Shown here in pieces: positions 6,959-13,959 of a DNA stretch of 16,169 nt (position 1 is its first letter; each line of letters opens with the position of its first letter). The DNA comes from Alphaproteobacteria bacterium (GTDB lineage Bacteria > Pseudomonadota > Alphaproteobacteria > Rhizobiales > Aestuariivirgaceae): assembly GCA_024639035.1 (NCBI GenBank), contig JAHEJE010000008.1, positions 1-16,169 on the forward strand, in the 5' to 3' direction. A program made the position numbers and the translations under genes. The notes below the pieces were generated by a model that was not told where the DNA came from, did not search any database, and saw only the letters and a list, made by a program, of their open reading frames with translations.

Positions 6959-8587
6959 TTACACGTCGGCGGCCATCTCACGCAGTTTGAACTTCTGGAT
7001 CTTTCCCGTCGACGTCTTCGGCAATTCGGCGAAAACCACATGCCGCGGGCACTTGAAACGCGCCAGGTTGTCACGGCAATGGGCCATCACCTCGTCCACG
7101 CTCAGCTCTGCTCCGGGCCTGACCTCGATGAAGGCGCACGGCGTCTCGCCCCACCTGTCGTCCGGCTTGGCGACCACTGCGGCGGCCTGCACCGCCGGGT
7201 GCTTGTACAGCGCATCCTCGACCTCAATCGAGGAAATGTTCTCGCCACCGGAGATGATGATATCCTTGGAGCGATCCTTGAGCTGGATATAGCCGTCCGG
7301 GTGCATCACACCGAGGTCGCCGGAATGAAACCAGCCGCCGCCGAACGCCTCGGCGCTGGCTGCCGGATTCTTCAAGTAGCCCTTCATCACGATGTTGCCC
7401 TGGAACATCACTTCGCCGATGGTCTCGCCGTCGCGCGGCACCGGCGTCATGGTCTCAGGGTCGATCACGTCGAGCCCCTCCAAGGCCGCATAGCGCACCC
7501 CCTGACGGGCTTTCTTGGTCGCCCGCTCGCCCGGCGGCAACGCGTCCCAGGCGGCGTTCCAATCGTTGACCACCGCCGGACCGTAGGTCTCGGTCAGGCC
7601 GTACAGATGGGTCACGTTGAACCCTGCCTCGCTCATCGCCGCCAGCACCGCCTCCGGTGGCGGTGCCGCGGCGGTAAAGAACTCCACCACATGATCCAGC
7701 GCCCGCTTGTCGTCATCCGGCGCATTCAGGATCGTCGCCATGACAATCGGCGCGCCGCACAAGTGGGTCACCCGGTGCTCGGCCAGCGCCTGCCAGATCG
7801 CATCGGCTCGCACCCAGCGCAGACACACATGGGTGCCGCCGATGACCGACAGCGTCCACGGAAAACACCAGCCGTTGCAATGGAACATCGGCAGCGTCCA
7901 CAGGTAGACCGGGTGCTTCTGCATTGATGCCGTGATCGCGTTGCCCTGGGCCAGCAGATAGGCACCACGGTGATGATAGACCACGCCTTTCGGGTTTCCG
8001 GTCGTGCCGGAGGTGTAGTTCAGCGAGATCGCCCGCCATTCGTCTTCCGGCATCTGCCAGGCGAAGTCCGCGTCGCCATCGGCGATGAACGCCTCGTACT
8101 CCATGTCGCCAAGCAACTCACCGCCGACATCGAACTGCGGATCGTCATAATCGATCACCAGCGGCTTGGCCGACTTGGTCAGCGTCAGCGCTTCCTTCAC
8201 CGTGGCGGAAAATTCCCTGTCGGTGATCAACACCTTGGTTTCGGCGTGATCGAGCGAAAACGCGATGACCTGCGCATCGAGCCGGGTGTTCAGCGTGTTC
8301 AGCACCCCACCGCACATCGGCACCCCGTAATGCGCTTCCAGCATCGCCGGCGTGTTGGCCAGCATTGCCGACACCGTATCGCCATGCGCGATGCCCGCAG
8401 CGGCAAGGGCGCTCGCCAGCTTGCGGGCCCGGGCATAGAATTCCTTGTAGGAATAGCGCAGGCCGCCGTGAATGATCGCCGTGTGTTCGGGATAGACCGC
8501 CGCCGAGCGGGCCAGAAAGGTCAGCGGTGTCAGCGGCTGGTAGTTGGCCGCGTTCTTGTCCAGATCAACTTCGTATGCTCGAGCCAT
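6959..8587 (-). CDS. AMP-forming acyl-CoA synthetase (fatty-acyl-CoA ligase family)
   Basis: A 542-residue adenylate-forming ligase that activates a carboxylic acid to its acyl-AMP and then acyl-CoA, probably in the cytoplasm. The ANL motifs are complete: the phosphate-binding loop YTSGTTGNPKG (191-201), YGLTETYGP (329-337), the ATP-ribose motif HSGD (421-424) and DRSKDIIISGGENIS (438-452). The A10 motif is TSTGKI, with catalytic lysine K529. The amino terminus NAANYQPLTPLTFL (12-25) is typical of the medium-chain or short-chain acyl-CoA synthetase branch often called FadD-like or AAE-type. The substrate cannot be read from sequence. The ATG at 8587 is chosen over an in-frame start at 8635 because the family motif starts just after it and AGGGG lies about ten bases upstream. 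It follows the PAP2 gene on the same strand with a 91-base gap and ends in a strong terminator. Confidence 0.92.
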   Translation of the reverse strand: MARAYEVDLDKNAANYQPLTPLTFLARSAAVYPEHTAIIHGGLRYSYKEFYARARKLASALAAAGIAHGDTVSAMLANTPAMLEAHYGVPMCGGVLNTLNTRLDAQVIAFSLDHAETKVLITDREFSATVKEALTLTKSAKPLVIDYDDPQFDVGGELLGDMEYEAFIADGDADFAWQMPEDEWRAISLNYTSGTTGNPKGVVYHHRGAYLLAQGNAITASMQKHPVYLWTLPMFHCNGWCFPWTLSVIGGTHVCLRWVRADAIWQALAEHRVTHLCGAPIVMATILNAPDDDKRALDHVVEFFTAAAPPPEAVLAAMSEAGFNVTHLYGLTETYGPAVVNDWNAAWDALPPGERATKKARQGVRYAALEGLDVIDPETMTPVPRDGETIGEVMFQGNIVMKGYLKNPAASAEAFGGGWFHSGDLGVMHPDGYIQLKDRSKDIIISGGENISSIEVEDALYKHPAVQAAAVVAKPDDRWGETPCAFIEVRPGAELSVDEVMAHCRDNLARFKCPRHVVFAELPKTSTGKIQKFKLREMAADV

Positions 8588-8678
8588 GCTGCTGAACCCC
8601 TGAAAACAACCTGCTGGTGCAACGCAAAAAAGCAAACTTGCGCCGCCAATGCAATGAAGCTTTCGTCAGGGTTTCGAT

Positions 8679-9812
8679 TTACCGCGCCAGTGCCGCCAGA
8701 GCGCGCTGATAGTCCCGCACCCAGGGCTGCCGGGCATGCCAGCGCGAGATGAACCCGGCCACCCACCAACCGGCCAGGCCGAGTGCGATGCCGGCGTAGC
8801 TGTCGAGCGCATAATGCCAACCCAGATGCACCGAACCGATCAGGATGAAGGCCGCATAGACCGCCACCGCCTGGCCGAAACCGCGGTTGACCTGCCAGGC
8901 AGCACACACGAACACCGTCACCACCGCATTGTGCATGCTGGGAAACGCCGAGATGCCGAGGAAGTTCTTTTCAACCCCGGTATAGCCGTCCCACAGCATC
9001 TGTTGGGTATTCAACGCCCACAGCGCGATGACATTGTCGTTCACGCCATGCAGATAGGCCATCAGCTCGGCAAACGGATTGGGGCTGAGGCCGAGATTGC
9101 CGTAGTACACCGGACCGGCCGATGAGAACACCACCGCCATGATGCCGCCGCCGATGAACCAGGTCAGCGTGAAAGCGATGAAGAACCGGTCGCGGACCTC
9201 GCTGTGCCGGCTTTTGAAGGCAAACCAGAACCACATGCCGAACATCAGCAGGAACCAGAAATTGTACAGATTGTTGATCATGAAGGTGACAGCCGGATAG
9301 CCCAGCAGCGGCTGCAGCAGCCGCCATGGATCGACACCGAAATGCATTGCCCGGTCGAGCCCGGCAAAGAACACATCCCACGAGAACGGATTGAGCGCCG
9401 GAATGCTCGCCTTCATCTCGATCGCCGCCTTGTTGTGGATGATCATCGCCGCGACCGCCGGCAGGGCGTTGATGAACAGCGCCGGCGAGGTAAACAGCAC
9501 CTTGATGTCGCGGCCAAGCTGTTTCACAGCGCTGTCGGGCTTGATGTACACCGCATATTGGAACAGCCGGACAAAGAACAGTGCCACCAGCGCCGCCGGC
9601 AGCGTCACTGTCAACATGGCCCGGATCAGCGCCAGGACCGGCGCCCGCTGCGGGTCGTCGAGACCTGCCGTCATGACCGTGCTGACGGCCAGGAACGTCA
9701 ACGGAATGATGAGGATGACGAGGTGCGCCCTGAGGCCCAAGACCGCCGCATCGGCATATCGCCGCCAGCCCGCCCGCGCCGCACTATCTGTCAATACTGC
9801 CGATTGCGGCAT
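8679..9812 (-). CDS. PAP2-superfamily integral membrane phosphatase/phosphotransferase (Aur1-like)
   Basis: A 377-residue polytopic inner-membrane protein with hydrophobic segments near 28-50, 66-90, 108-126, 174-200, 210-230, 293-305, 314-331 and 338-356. The catalytic motifs of the PAP2/vanadium-peroxidase fold are visible near the carboxy terminus: SAFPSMHNAV (288-297) with histidine H294, and GWHYALD (331-337) with H333 and D337. FSSAGPVYYG (229-238) ahead of them resembles the inositol-phosphorylceramide synthase (Aur1) branch rather than small PgpB enzymes. The likely substrate is a lipid phosphate or lipid-linked head group, which one is unknown. The ATG at 9812 starts a basic amino terminus before the first helix, with GGGGAA about 11 bases upstream. 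It is transcribed divergently from prpE and upstream of the acyl-CoA synthetase, so a lipid-related role is plausible. Confidence 0.88.
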   Translation of the reverse strand: MPQSAVLTDSAARAGWRRYADAAVLGLRAHLVILIIPLTFLAVSTVMTAGLDDPQRAPVLALIRAMLTVTLPAALVALFFVRLFQYAVYIKPDSAVKQLGRDIKVLFTSPALFINALPAVAAMIIHNKAAIEMKASIPALNPFSWDVFFAGLDRAMHFGVDPWRLLQPLLGYPAVTFMINNLYNFWFLLMFGMWFWFAFKSRHSEVRDRFFIAFTLTWFIGGGIMAVVFSSAGPVYYGNLGLSPNPFAELMAYLHGVNDNVIALWALNTQQMLWDGYTGVEKNFLGISAFPSMHNAVVTVFVCAAWQVNRGFGQAVAVYAAFILIGSVHLGWHYALDSYAGIALGLAGWWVAGFISRWHARQPWVRDYQRALAALAR

Positions 9813-10025
9813 GGTTTCAAAACTTCCCCAGAAAAGCCCTGAAAACTATAGCCAAAAAGGTCTTGCAATGATGTTAATCGCCCCCGCCGAGGCGCTGCGC
9901 CAGGCCTCGTTCCAACGGACTACTGCCATAGTTGTAGCCCTCGGCGCTTGCATAGCACCGGCAATTCCGTGAAAGTGTTCAACGGTCAATACCCTAGGGG
10001 AAGCAGTGTGCGGGAGTGCTGAGAA

Positions 10026-11930
10026 ATGAGTCGCTATCACGATACTTACCACAGTTGGAAACAGGATCCGGCCGGCTTTTGGGCGGAAGCTGCAAAGGAA
10101 ATCGACTGGACCCGCACCGCCGATGAGGTTTATGCCCGCGTCGACAACCTCGACCGCTGGTTCGTCGGCGCCGAGTGCAACACCTGCTACAACTGCATAG
10201 ACCGCCACGTCGAAGCCGGGCGCGGCGATCAGCCGGCGGTGATCTACGATTCGCCGATCACCGGCGCCAAGGCCTCCTACAGTTACGCCCAGCTCCTTGA
10301 TGAGGTTGCCACATTGGCTGCCGTTCTGAACGATCTTGGCGTTTCCAAGGGCGACCGTGTCATCGTCTACATGCCGATGATCCCGCAGGCCCTGTTCGCC
10401 ATGCTGGCCTGCGCCCGCATCGGCGCCGTCCATTCGGTGGTGTTCGGCGGCTTTGCCCCCAAGGAGCTGGCAACCCGCATCGACGACGCCAAACCCAAGG
10501 CCATCCTGTCGGCGTCCTGCGGCATCGAGCCGGGCCGCGTGATCGCCTACAAGCCGCTGCTCGATCAGGCCGTCGAGTTGTCAAAGAGCAAGCCGGCGAG
10601 AATCCTCATTCTGCAGCGCGAGCAGGCACTTGCCGAACTCCACGGCGACCGCGATGTCGATTGGCAGTCCGCCGTCGACGCCGCCAGGGCGCAAGGCGCA
10701 AGGGCCGATTGCGTAACCGTCGCCGCAACCGACCCGCTGTACATCCTCTACACCTCCGGCACCACCGGTGAGCCAAAAGGCGTGGTGCGCGACAACGGCG
10801 GCCACATGGTTGCCCTCAAGTGGTCGATGTTCAACATCTACGGCATCGCGCCGGGCGAGGTGTTCTGGGCTGCATCCGATGTCGGCTGGGTCGTTGGCCA
10901 TTCCTATATCGTCTATGCCCCGCTGCTGCATGGCGCCACCACCATTGTCTTTGAAGGCAAGCCCGTCGGCACCCCCGATCCCGGCACCTTCTGGCGGGTG
11001 ATCGAAGACTACAAGGTCGCCGCCCTGTTCACCGCCCCCACCGCCTTCCGCGCCATCCGCAAGGAGGATCCCGAGGCGAACTATCTGAAAAAGTACGATG
11101 TCTCCTCGATGCGGACCCTGTTCCTGGCCGGCGAGCGGGCCGATCCCGACACCATCCAGTGGGCCGAGGAACAGCTGAAGGTTCCGGTCATCGATCACTG
11201 GTGGCAGACCGAGACCGGCTGGACCATCGCCGGCAACCCGATGGGCCTCGGTGCCCTGCCGGTCAAATACGGCTCACCGGCCGTCGCCATGCCGGGCTAC
11301 GACATCGATGTCCTCGACGAGGCCGGCCAGCCGCTCGCCCCCGGCAAACTCGGCGCCATCTGCGTAAAGCTGCCACTGCCGCCGTGCTGCCTGCCGACGC
11401 TGTGGAACAACGACGCCCGCTTCAAGGAAAGCTACCTGTCGGCCTTCCCCGGCTATTACGAAACCGCCGATGCCGGTTACAAGGATGAAGACGGCTATCT
11501 CTACATCATGGCCCGCACCGACGACATCATCAACGTCGCCGGCCACCGCCTGTCGACCGGCGGCATGGAGGAGGTTCTGGCCGGCCACGAAGACGTCGCC
11601 GAATGCTGCGTCGTCGGCATCGCCGACAAGCTGAAGGGCCAGATCCCCATCGGCTTTGTCGTCCTCAAGGCCGGCGCCGGCCACACCACCGAGGAAATCG
11701 AGCGCGAGTGCGTCCAGCTTGTGCGCGAGAAGATCGGTGCCGTTGCCGCCCTGCGCATCGTCATGAACGTGCCGCGCCTGCCAAAGACCCGTTCCGGCAA
11801 GATCCTGCGCGGCACCATCCGCAAGATCGCCGATGGCGAGGACTGGACCATGCCGGCCACCATCGACGACCCGGCCATCCTCGATGAAATCACCGCCGCC
11901 ATGAAGACCAAGAGCCTGGTCGCCGGTTAG
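10026..11930 (+). CDS. prpE: Propionyl-CoA synthetase (acetyl-CoA synthetase family)
   Basis: A 634-residue cytoplasmic ligase that converts propionate, ATP and CoA to propionyl-CoA, feeding the methylcitrate or methylmalonyl-CoA route. The amino terminus carries the acetyl-CoA-synthetase domain up to about residue 60, with NTCYNCIDRHV (52-62) typical of PrpE. Next come SVVFGGFAP (137-145), the phosphate loop YTSGTTGEPKG (242-252), DHWWQTETGW (390-399) and ARTDDIINVAGHRLSTGGMEE (starting at 496). The A10 lysine K592 lies in TRSGKILRG and is the target of reversible acetylation or propionylation in this family. HRLSTGGMEE and the length of about 630 separate PrpE from AcsA (about 650, HR(L/I)GT). 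The ATG at 10026 is preceded by a GGGAG about 10 bases upstream. It is divergent from the PAP2 gene; the 213-base gap holds no gene and no clear PccR-type TTTGCAAA site. Confidence 0.93.
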   Translation: MSRYHDTYHSWKQDPAGFWAEAAKEIDWTRTADEVYARVDNLDRWFVGAECNTCYNCIDRHVEAGRGDQPAVIYDSPITGAKASYSYAQLLDEVATLAAVLNDLGVSKGDRVIVYMPMIPQALFAMLACARIGAVHSVVFGGFAPKELATRIDDAKPKAILSASCGIEPGRVIAYKPLLDQAVELSKSKPARILILQREQALAELHGDRDVDWQSAVDAARAQGARADCVTVAATDPLYILYTSGTTGEPKGVVRDNGGHMVALKWSMFNIYGIAPGEVFWAASDVGWVVGHSYIVYAPLLHGATTIVFEGKPVGTPDPGTFWRVIEDYKVAALFTAPTAFRAIRKEDPEANYLKKYDVSSMRTLFLAGERADPDTIQWAEEQLKVPVIDHWWQTETGWTIAGNPMGLGALPVKYGSPAVAMPGYDIDVLDEAGQPLAPGKLGAICVKLPLPPCCLPTLWNNDARFKESYLSAFPGYYETADAGYKDEDGYLYIMARTDDIINVAGHRLSTGGMEEVLAGHEDVAECCVVGIADKLKGQIPIGFVVLKAGAGHTTEEIERECVQLVREKIGAVAALRIVMNVPRLPKTRSGKILRGTIRKIADGEDWTMPATIDDPAILDEITAAMKTKSLVAG

Positions 11931-11946
11931 CGAAAAGCAACCATCG

Positions 11947-11990
11947 CCCCCCTTGTCACCTCCCCGGGACTTGCCGGGGTCGGCAGGGGG
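11947..11990. repeat. GC-rich intergenic palindrome between convergent genes
   Basis: Two nested inverted repeats are seen. CCCCGG (11962-11967) faces CCGGGG (11974-11979) over a 6-base loop. Outside them CCCCCCT (11947-11953) faces AGGGGG (11985-11990). The wording, with GTCACC before CCCCGG and a central ACTTG, resembles the dispersed intergenic palindromes of many alphaproteobacterial genomes. That family assignment is from memory and not verified here. It lies between the convergent prpE and 73-residue membrane gene and may serve as a bidirectional transcription stop without T tracts. Confidence 0.45.
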
Positions 11991-12024
11991 TAACCGGAAA
12001 AGGTCAAAAAATTTCGGCGCTGCA

Positions 12025-12246
12025 TCACCGCCCGCGCTTTGGCACGTCGATGCCGGCAAGCGTCAGAATATGCACCAGCGCCATGATGGCGATCAGCACG
12101 CCGATGAACATCACCGGCGTCGTCGGCACCATCCGCGGCTTCAGGTCGGTGCGCGGACGCTTTTCCAGCCACGCCATGGTGCCGGCCAGAACCGCGCCGC
12201 CAATCAATGCCACAACCGTCACCGCCCATTCCATCATCGGCTCCAT
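12025..12246 (-). CDS. Small two-helix membrane protein of unknown function
   Basis: A 73-residue hydrophobic protein with two predicted transmembrane helices (residues about 6-26 and 43-65) joined by a short basic loop, EKRPRTDLKPRMVPTT (28-43). It ends in KRGR, so both termini probably face the same side. I do not recognise a named family, but the phrase PRTDLKPRMVPTTPVM looks conserved-like rather than random. The ATG at 12246 is preferred. The frame is open to a TTG at 12309, but that extension would run through the -35 and most of the spacer of the rpmJ promoter and adds a basic non-membrane segment. It is divergent from rpmJ and convergent with prpE. Coding is supported by the membrane pattern and frame, not by homology I can check. 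Confidence 0.65.
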   Translation of the reverse strand: MEPMMEWAVTVVALIGGAVLAGTMAWLEKRPRTDLKPRMVPTTPVMFIGVLIAIMALVHILTLAGIDVPKRGR

Positions 12247-12287
12247 GTGCACCCGGCCACGCCGGTGTTCAAGGGCCTTCACACCGG

Positions 12288-12316
12288 TTGACAACTTTGT
12301 GCACCGCAACTATGTT
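12288..12316 (+). promoter_or_regulatory. Near-consensus sigma-70 promoter of rpmJ
   Basis: TTGACA (12288-12293) is separated by exactly 17 bases from TATGTT (12311-12316), a perfect -35 and a 4-of-6 -10. Transcription would start near 12323, leaving a leader of about 50 bases before the rpmJ ATG. A 7-bp inverted repeat, CCGGTGT (12262-12268) and ACACCGG (12281-12287), abuts the -35 box. Confidence 0.75.
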
Positions 12317-12374
12317 CTCGCAAGATTTCCGGCGGCCCAGGGGTCGCCCTCGTCCTTATGTCCGGGTGAACACC

Positions 12375-12500
12375 ATGAAGATCCGCAATTCGATCAGGTC
12401 GTTGGCCAAGCGCCATCGCGAAAACCGCGTCGTGCGCCGCCGCGGCCGGCTGTACGTCATCAACAAAACCAACCGCCGGTTCAAGGCCCGCCAGGGCTGA
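12375..12500 (+). CDS. rpmJ: 50S ribosomal protein L36 (bL36, cysteine-free form)
   Basis: A 41-residue, very basic ribosomal protein of the large subunit. MKIRNSIRSLAKRHRENRVV (1-20) and INKTNRRFKARQG (29-41) match the alphaproteobacterial bL36. It lacks the four zinc-binding ligands (Cys3-His) of the zinc-ribbon form, so it needs no zinc. The ATG at 12375 follows GGGTGA by 5 bases. It is monocistronic, with its own strong promoter upstream and an intrinsic terminator 35 bases after the stop, the usual arrangement for this gene in the class. Confidence 0.96.
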   Translation: MKIRNSIRSLAKRHRENRVVRRRGRLYVINKTNRRFKARQG

Positions 12501-12534
12501 CCCGCCCGGCTACTGCCGGTTATGAATGCCAACG

Positions 12535-12569
12535 CGCCGCGATGAGACCCCTCTCGCGGCGTTTTGATT
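12535..12569 (+). terminator. Intrinsic terminator of rpmJ
   Basis: CGCCGCGA (12535-12542) pairs perfectly with TCGCGGCG (12554-12561). Inside, GAG (12544-12546) pairs with CTC (12551-12553) around ACCC, with one bulged T. The stem is followed by TTTTGATTTTG. It separates rpmJ from the TPR gene. Confidence 0.88.
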
Positions 12570-12594
12570 TTGTTGGGCGCCGCCCTGGTGTATC

Positions 12595-13224
12595 ATGATC
12601 GCCATGAACATCGCTCATACACTTCTCGCCCCGGCGGTTGCGCTGATGTTCGCATCCGCTGCAGCCGCCCAGACCTCTGGTGAACTGCCGCAACCCCCGG
12701 TGCCGCAACAACAACCGCAGCCCCGCGTCGACCGCAAGGTTAATCCGGACATGCTGCTCGACCGCCTGTTCGGTCAGTTGCACCAGGCTGAGGACGTCAA
12801 GACCGCACAGGTCGTCGAAAAGGCGATCTGGGGCCTGTGGTCGCAGTCCTCCAGCCCGACCGCCAACGCCCTGCTCGGTCAGGCCGCCAAGGCCATGGCC
12901 GCGAGCAACTTCCGCGTCGCCATCCGCCTGCTCGACACGGCGATTGAAATCAAGCCCGACTTCGCCGAAGCCTGGAACAAGCGGGCCACATCCTACTATC
13001 TCGACGGCGATTTCAAGAACTCGATGGCCGACATCGAACGGGTGCTCGAGCTTGAACCGCGCCATTTCGGCGCCTTGTCCGGCCTCGGGCTCATCAAGCG
13101 CGAACAGGGCGACCAGGAGGCGGCCCTGAAGGCCTTCCGCCGCGCCCTGGCAATACACCCGCATCTGCCGGCAGCAAGCCGCGCCGTCAAGGAACTCGAA
13201 AGCGAGTTCGAACAGCGCATCTGA
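12595..13224 (+). CDS. Exported TPR-repeat protein
   Basis: A 209-residue protein with an amino-terminal signal peptide (residues about 1-25, ending in ASAAAAQ) and a short Pro/Gln-rich spacer (32-43). At least two, probably three, tetratricopeptide repeats follow. They are seen around 93-122 (ALLGQAAKAMAASNFRVAI), 123-156 (FAEAWNKRATSYYLDGDF) and 157-190 (FGALSGLGLIKREQGDQEAA), each with the W/L-G-Y-A-F-A-P spacing of TPR helices. It probably acts in the periplasm as a protein-binding scaffold, partner unknown. An ATG at 12604 (MNIAHTLL) is an equally good start and gives a shorter signal peptide; neither has a clear ribosome binding site. It lies after the rpmJ terminator, so it has its own promoter or is read through weakly, and it precedes the cupin gene by 41 bases. 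Confidence 0.88.
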   Translation: MIAMNIAHTLLAPAVALMFASAAAAQTSGELPQPPVPQQQPQPRVDRKVNPDMLLDRLFGQLHQAEDVKTAQVVEKAIWGLWSQSSSPTANALLGQAAKAMAASNFRVAIRLLDTAIEIKPDFAEAWNKRATSYYLDGDFKNSMADIERVLELEPRHFGALSGLGLIKREQGDQEAALKAFRRALAIHPHLPAASRAVKELESEFEQRI

Positions 13225-13237
13225 CCGGACCGGTCAG
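13221..13237. repeat. 17-base palindrome over the TPR stop codon
   Basis: CTGACCGG (13221-13228) and CCGGTCAG (13230-13237) form a perfect inverted repeat with a single central A. It includes the TGA stop of the TPR gene and lies just before the strong ribosome binding site GGAGG (13253-13257) of the cupin gene. It could be an operator or a short hairpin with a 5-base loop. Confidence 0.4.
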
Positions 13238-13265
13238 CACAGCGCATCTTTCGGAGGCCCCTGCC

Positions 13266-13946
13266 ATGGAACTCAATGCCGATTTCGACCGACGTGTCGC
13301 GGTCCATGCCGGCCGGCTCGATTGGGTCGCCTCGCCCATGCCCGGCGTCGACCGGCGCATGCTCGACCGCCTCGGCAGCGAGGTTGCCCGCGCAACCACC
13401 ATTGTGCGCTTTGCCCCGCACAGCAAATTCTCACCCCACGTTCACGCCGGCGGTGAGGAGTTTCTCGTTCTCGACGGTGTGTTTCAGGACGAGCACGGCG
13501 ATTTTCCCGCCGGCAGCTACATCCGCAACCCGCCCCGGTCGCACCACACACCAGGCTCCGAACCCGGCTGCACCATCTTTGTCAAGCTGTGGCAGTTCGA
13601 TCCCGACGACCGCACCGAAGTCAAGATCGACACCACCGGCCGGGCCTACGCGCCCGACCCTGCCCGGCCCGGGGTTGAGGTCATGCCGCTGTTCGCCGAT
13701 CCGCGCGAAGAGGTGGCGCTGGAGCGCTGGGCACCGGCGGTCGACATCCCTATATCGGCTCCCGACGGTGCCGAAATTCTGGTGTTGCATGGTAGCTTTG
13801 AGGAAGGCGGCGAGACCTTCGAACGGCACTCCTGGCTGCGCGTTCCCAGGGCCTGGCGCGGCAAAGCCGTCGCTGGCCCTGCCGGGGCACATGTCTGGAC
13901 AAAACGCGGCCACCTCGCCGAAACCCCGCGACCGCCCACGGTTTAG
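13266..13946 (+). CDS. ChrR-like double-cupin protein
   Basis: A 226-residue cytoplasmic protein with two cupin-like halves. The first (about 40-112) holds a metal-site pattern, FSPHVHAGGEEFLVLDG (55-71), with H58, H60 and E64 and a second-motif histidine in RSHHTPG (91-97). The second (about 160-215) repeats the fold (GAEILVLHGSFEEGGETFERHSW, starting at 168) but keeps fewer candidate ligands. This is the organisation of the cupin domain of the anti-sigma factor ChrR. However, the zinc-binding anti-sigma domain is absent and no ECF sigma factor lies next to it, so a stand-alone sensor or enzyme is more likely. The start is secure: ATG at 13266 follows GGAGG by 8 bases. It converges with pyruvate kinase, leaving only 13 bases between the two stop codons. 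Confidence 0.87.
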   Translation: MELNADFDRRVAVHAGRLDWVASPMPGVDRRMLDRLGSEVARATTIVRFAPHSKFSPHVHAGGEEFLVLDGVFQDEHGDFPAGSYIRNPPRSHHTPGSEPGCTIFVKLWQFDPDDRTEVKIDTTGRAYAPDPARPGVEVMPLFADPREEVALERWAPAVDIPISAPDGAEILVLHGSFEEGGETFERHSWLRVPRAWRGKAVAGPAGAHVWTKRGHLAETPRPPTV

Positions 13947-13959
13947 AGCCTGTTGAGCA

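Noticed and set aside
6878..7927. 349-codon plus-strand open frame over the acyl-CoA synthetase
   Set aside because: It is antisense to a gene with complete ANL motifs, and its translation is Arg/His-rich without domains.
9846..10433. 195-codon minus-strand open frame at the prpE start
   Set aside because: It is antisense to the PrpE amino terminus and covers the prpE leader. No domain was recognised.
11274..12059. 261-codon minus-strand open frame at the prpE end
   Set aside because: It is Asp/Gly/Ala-rich shadow translation antisense to PrpE, and it also overlaps the small membrane gene.
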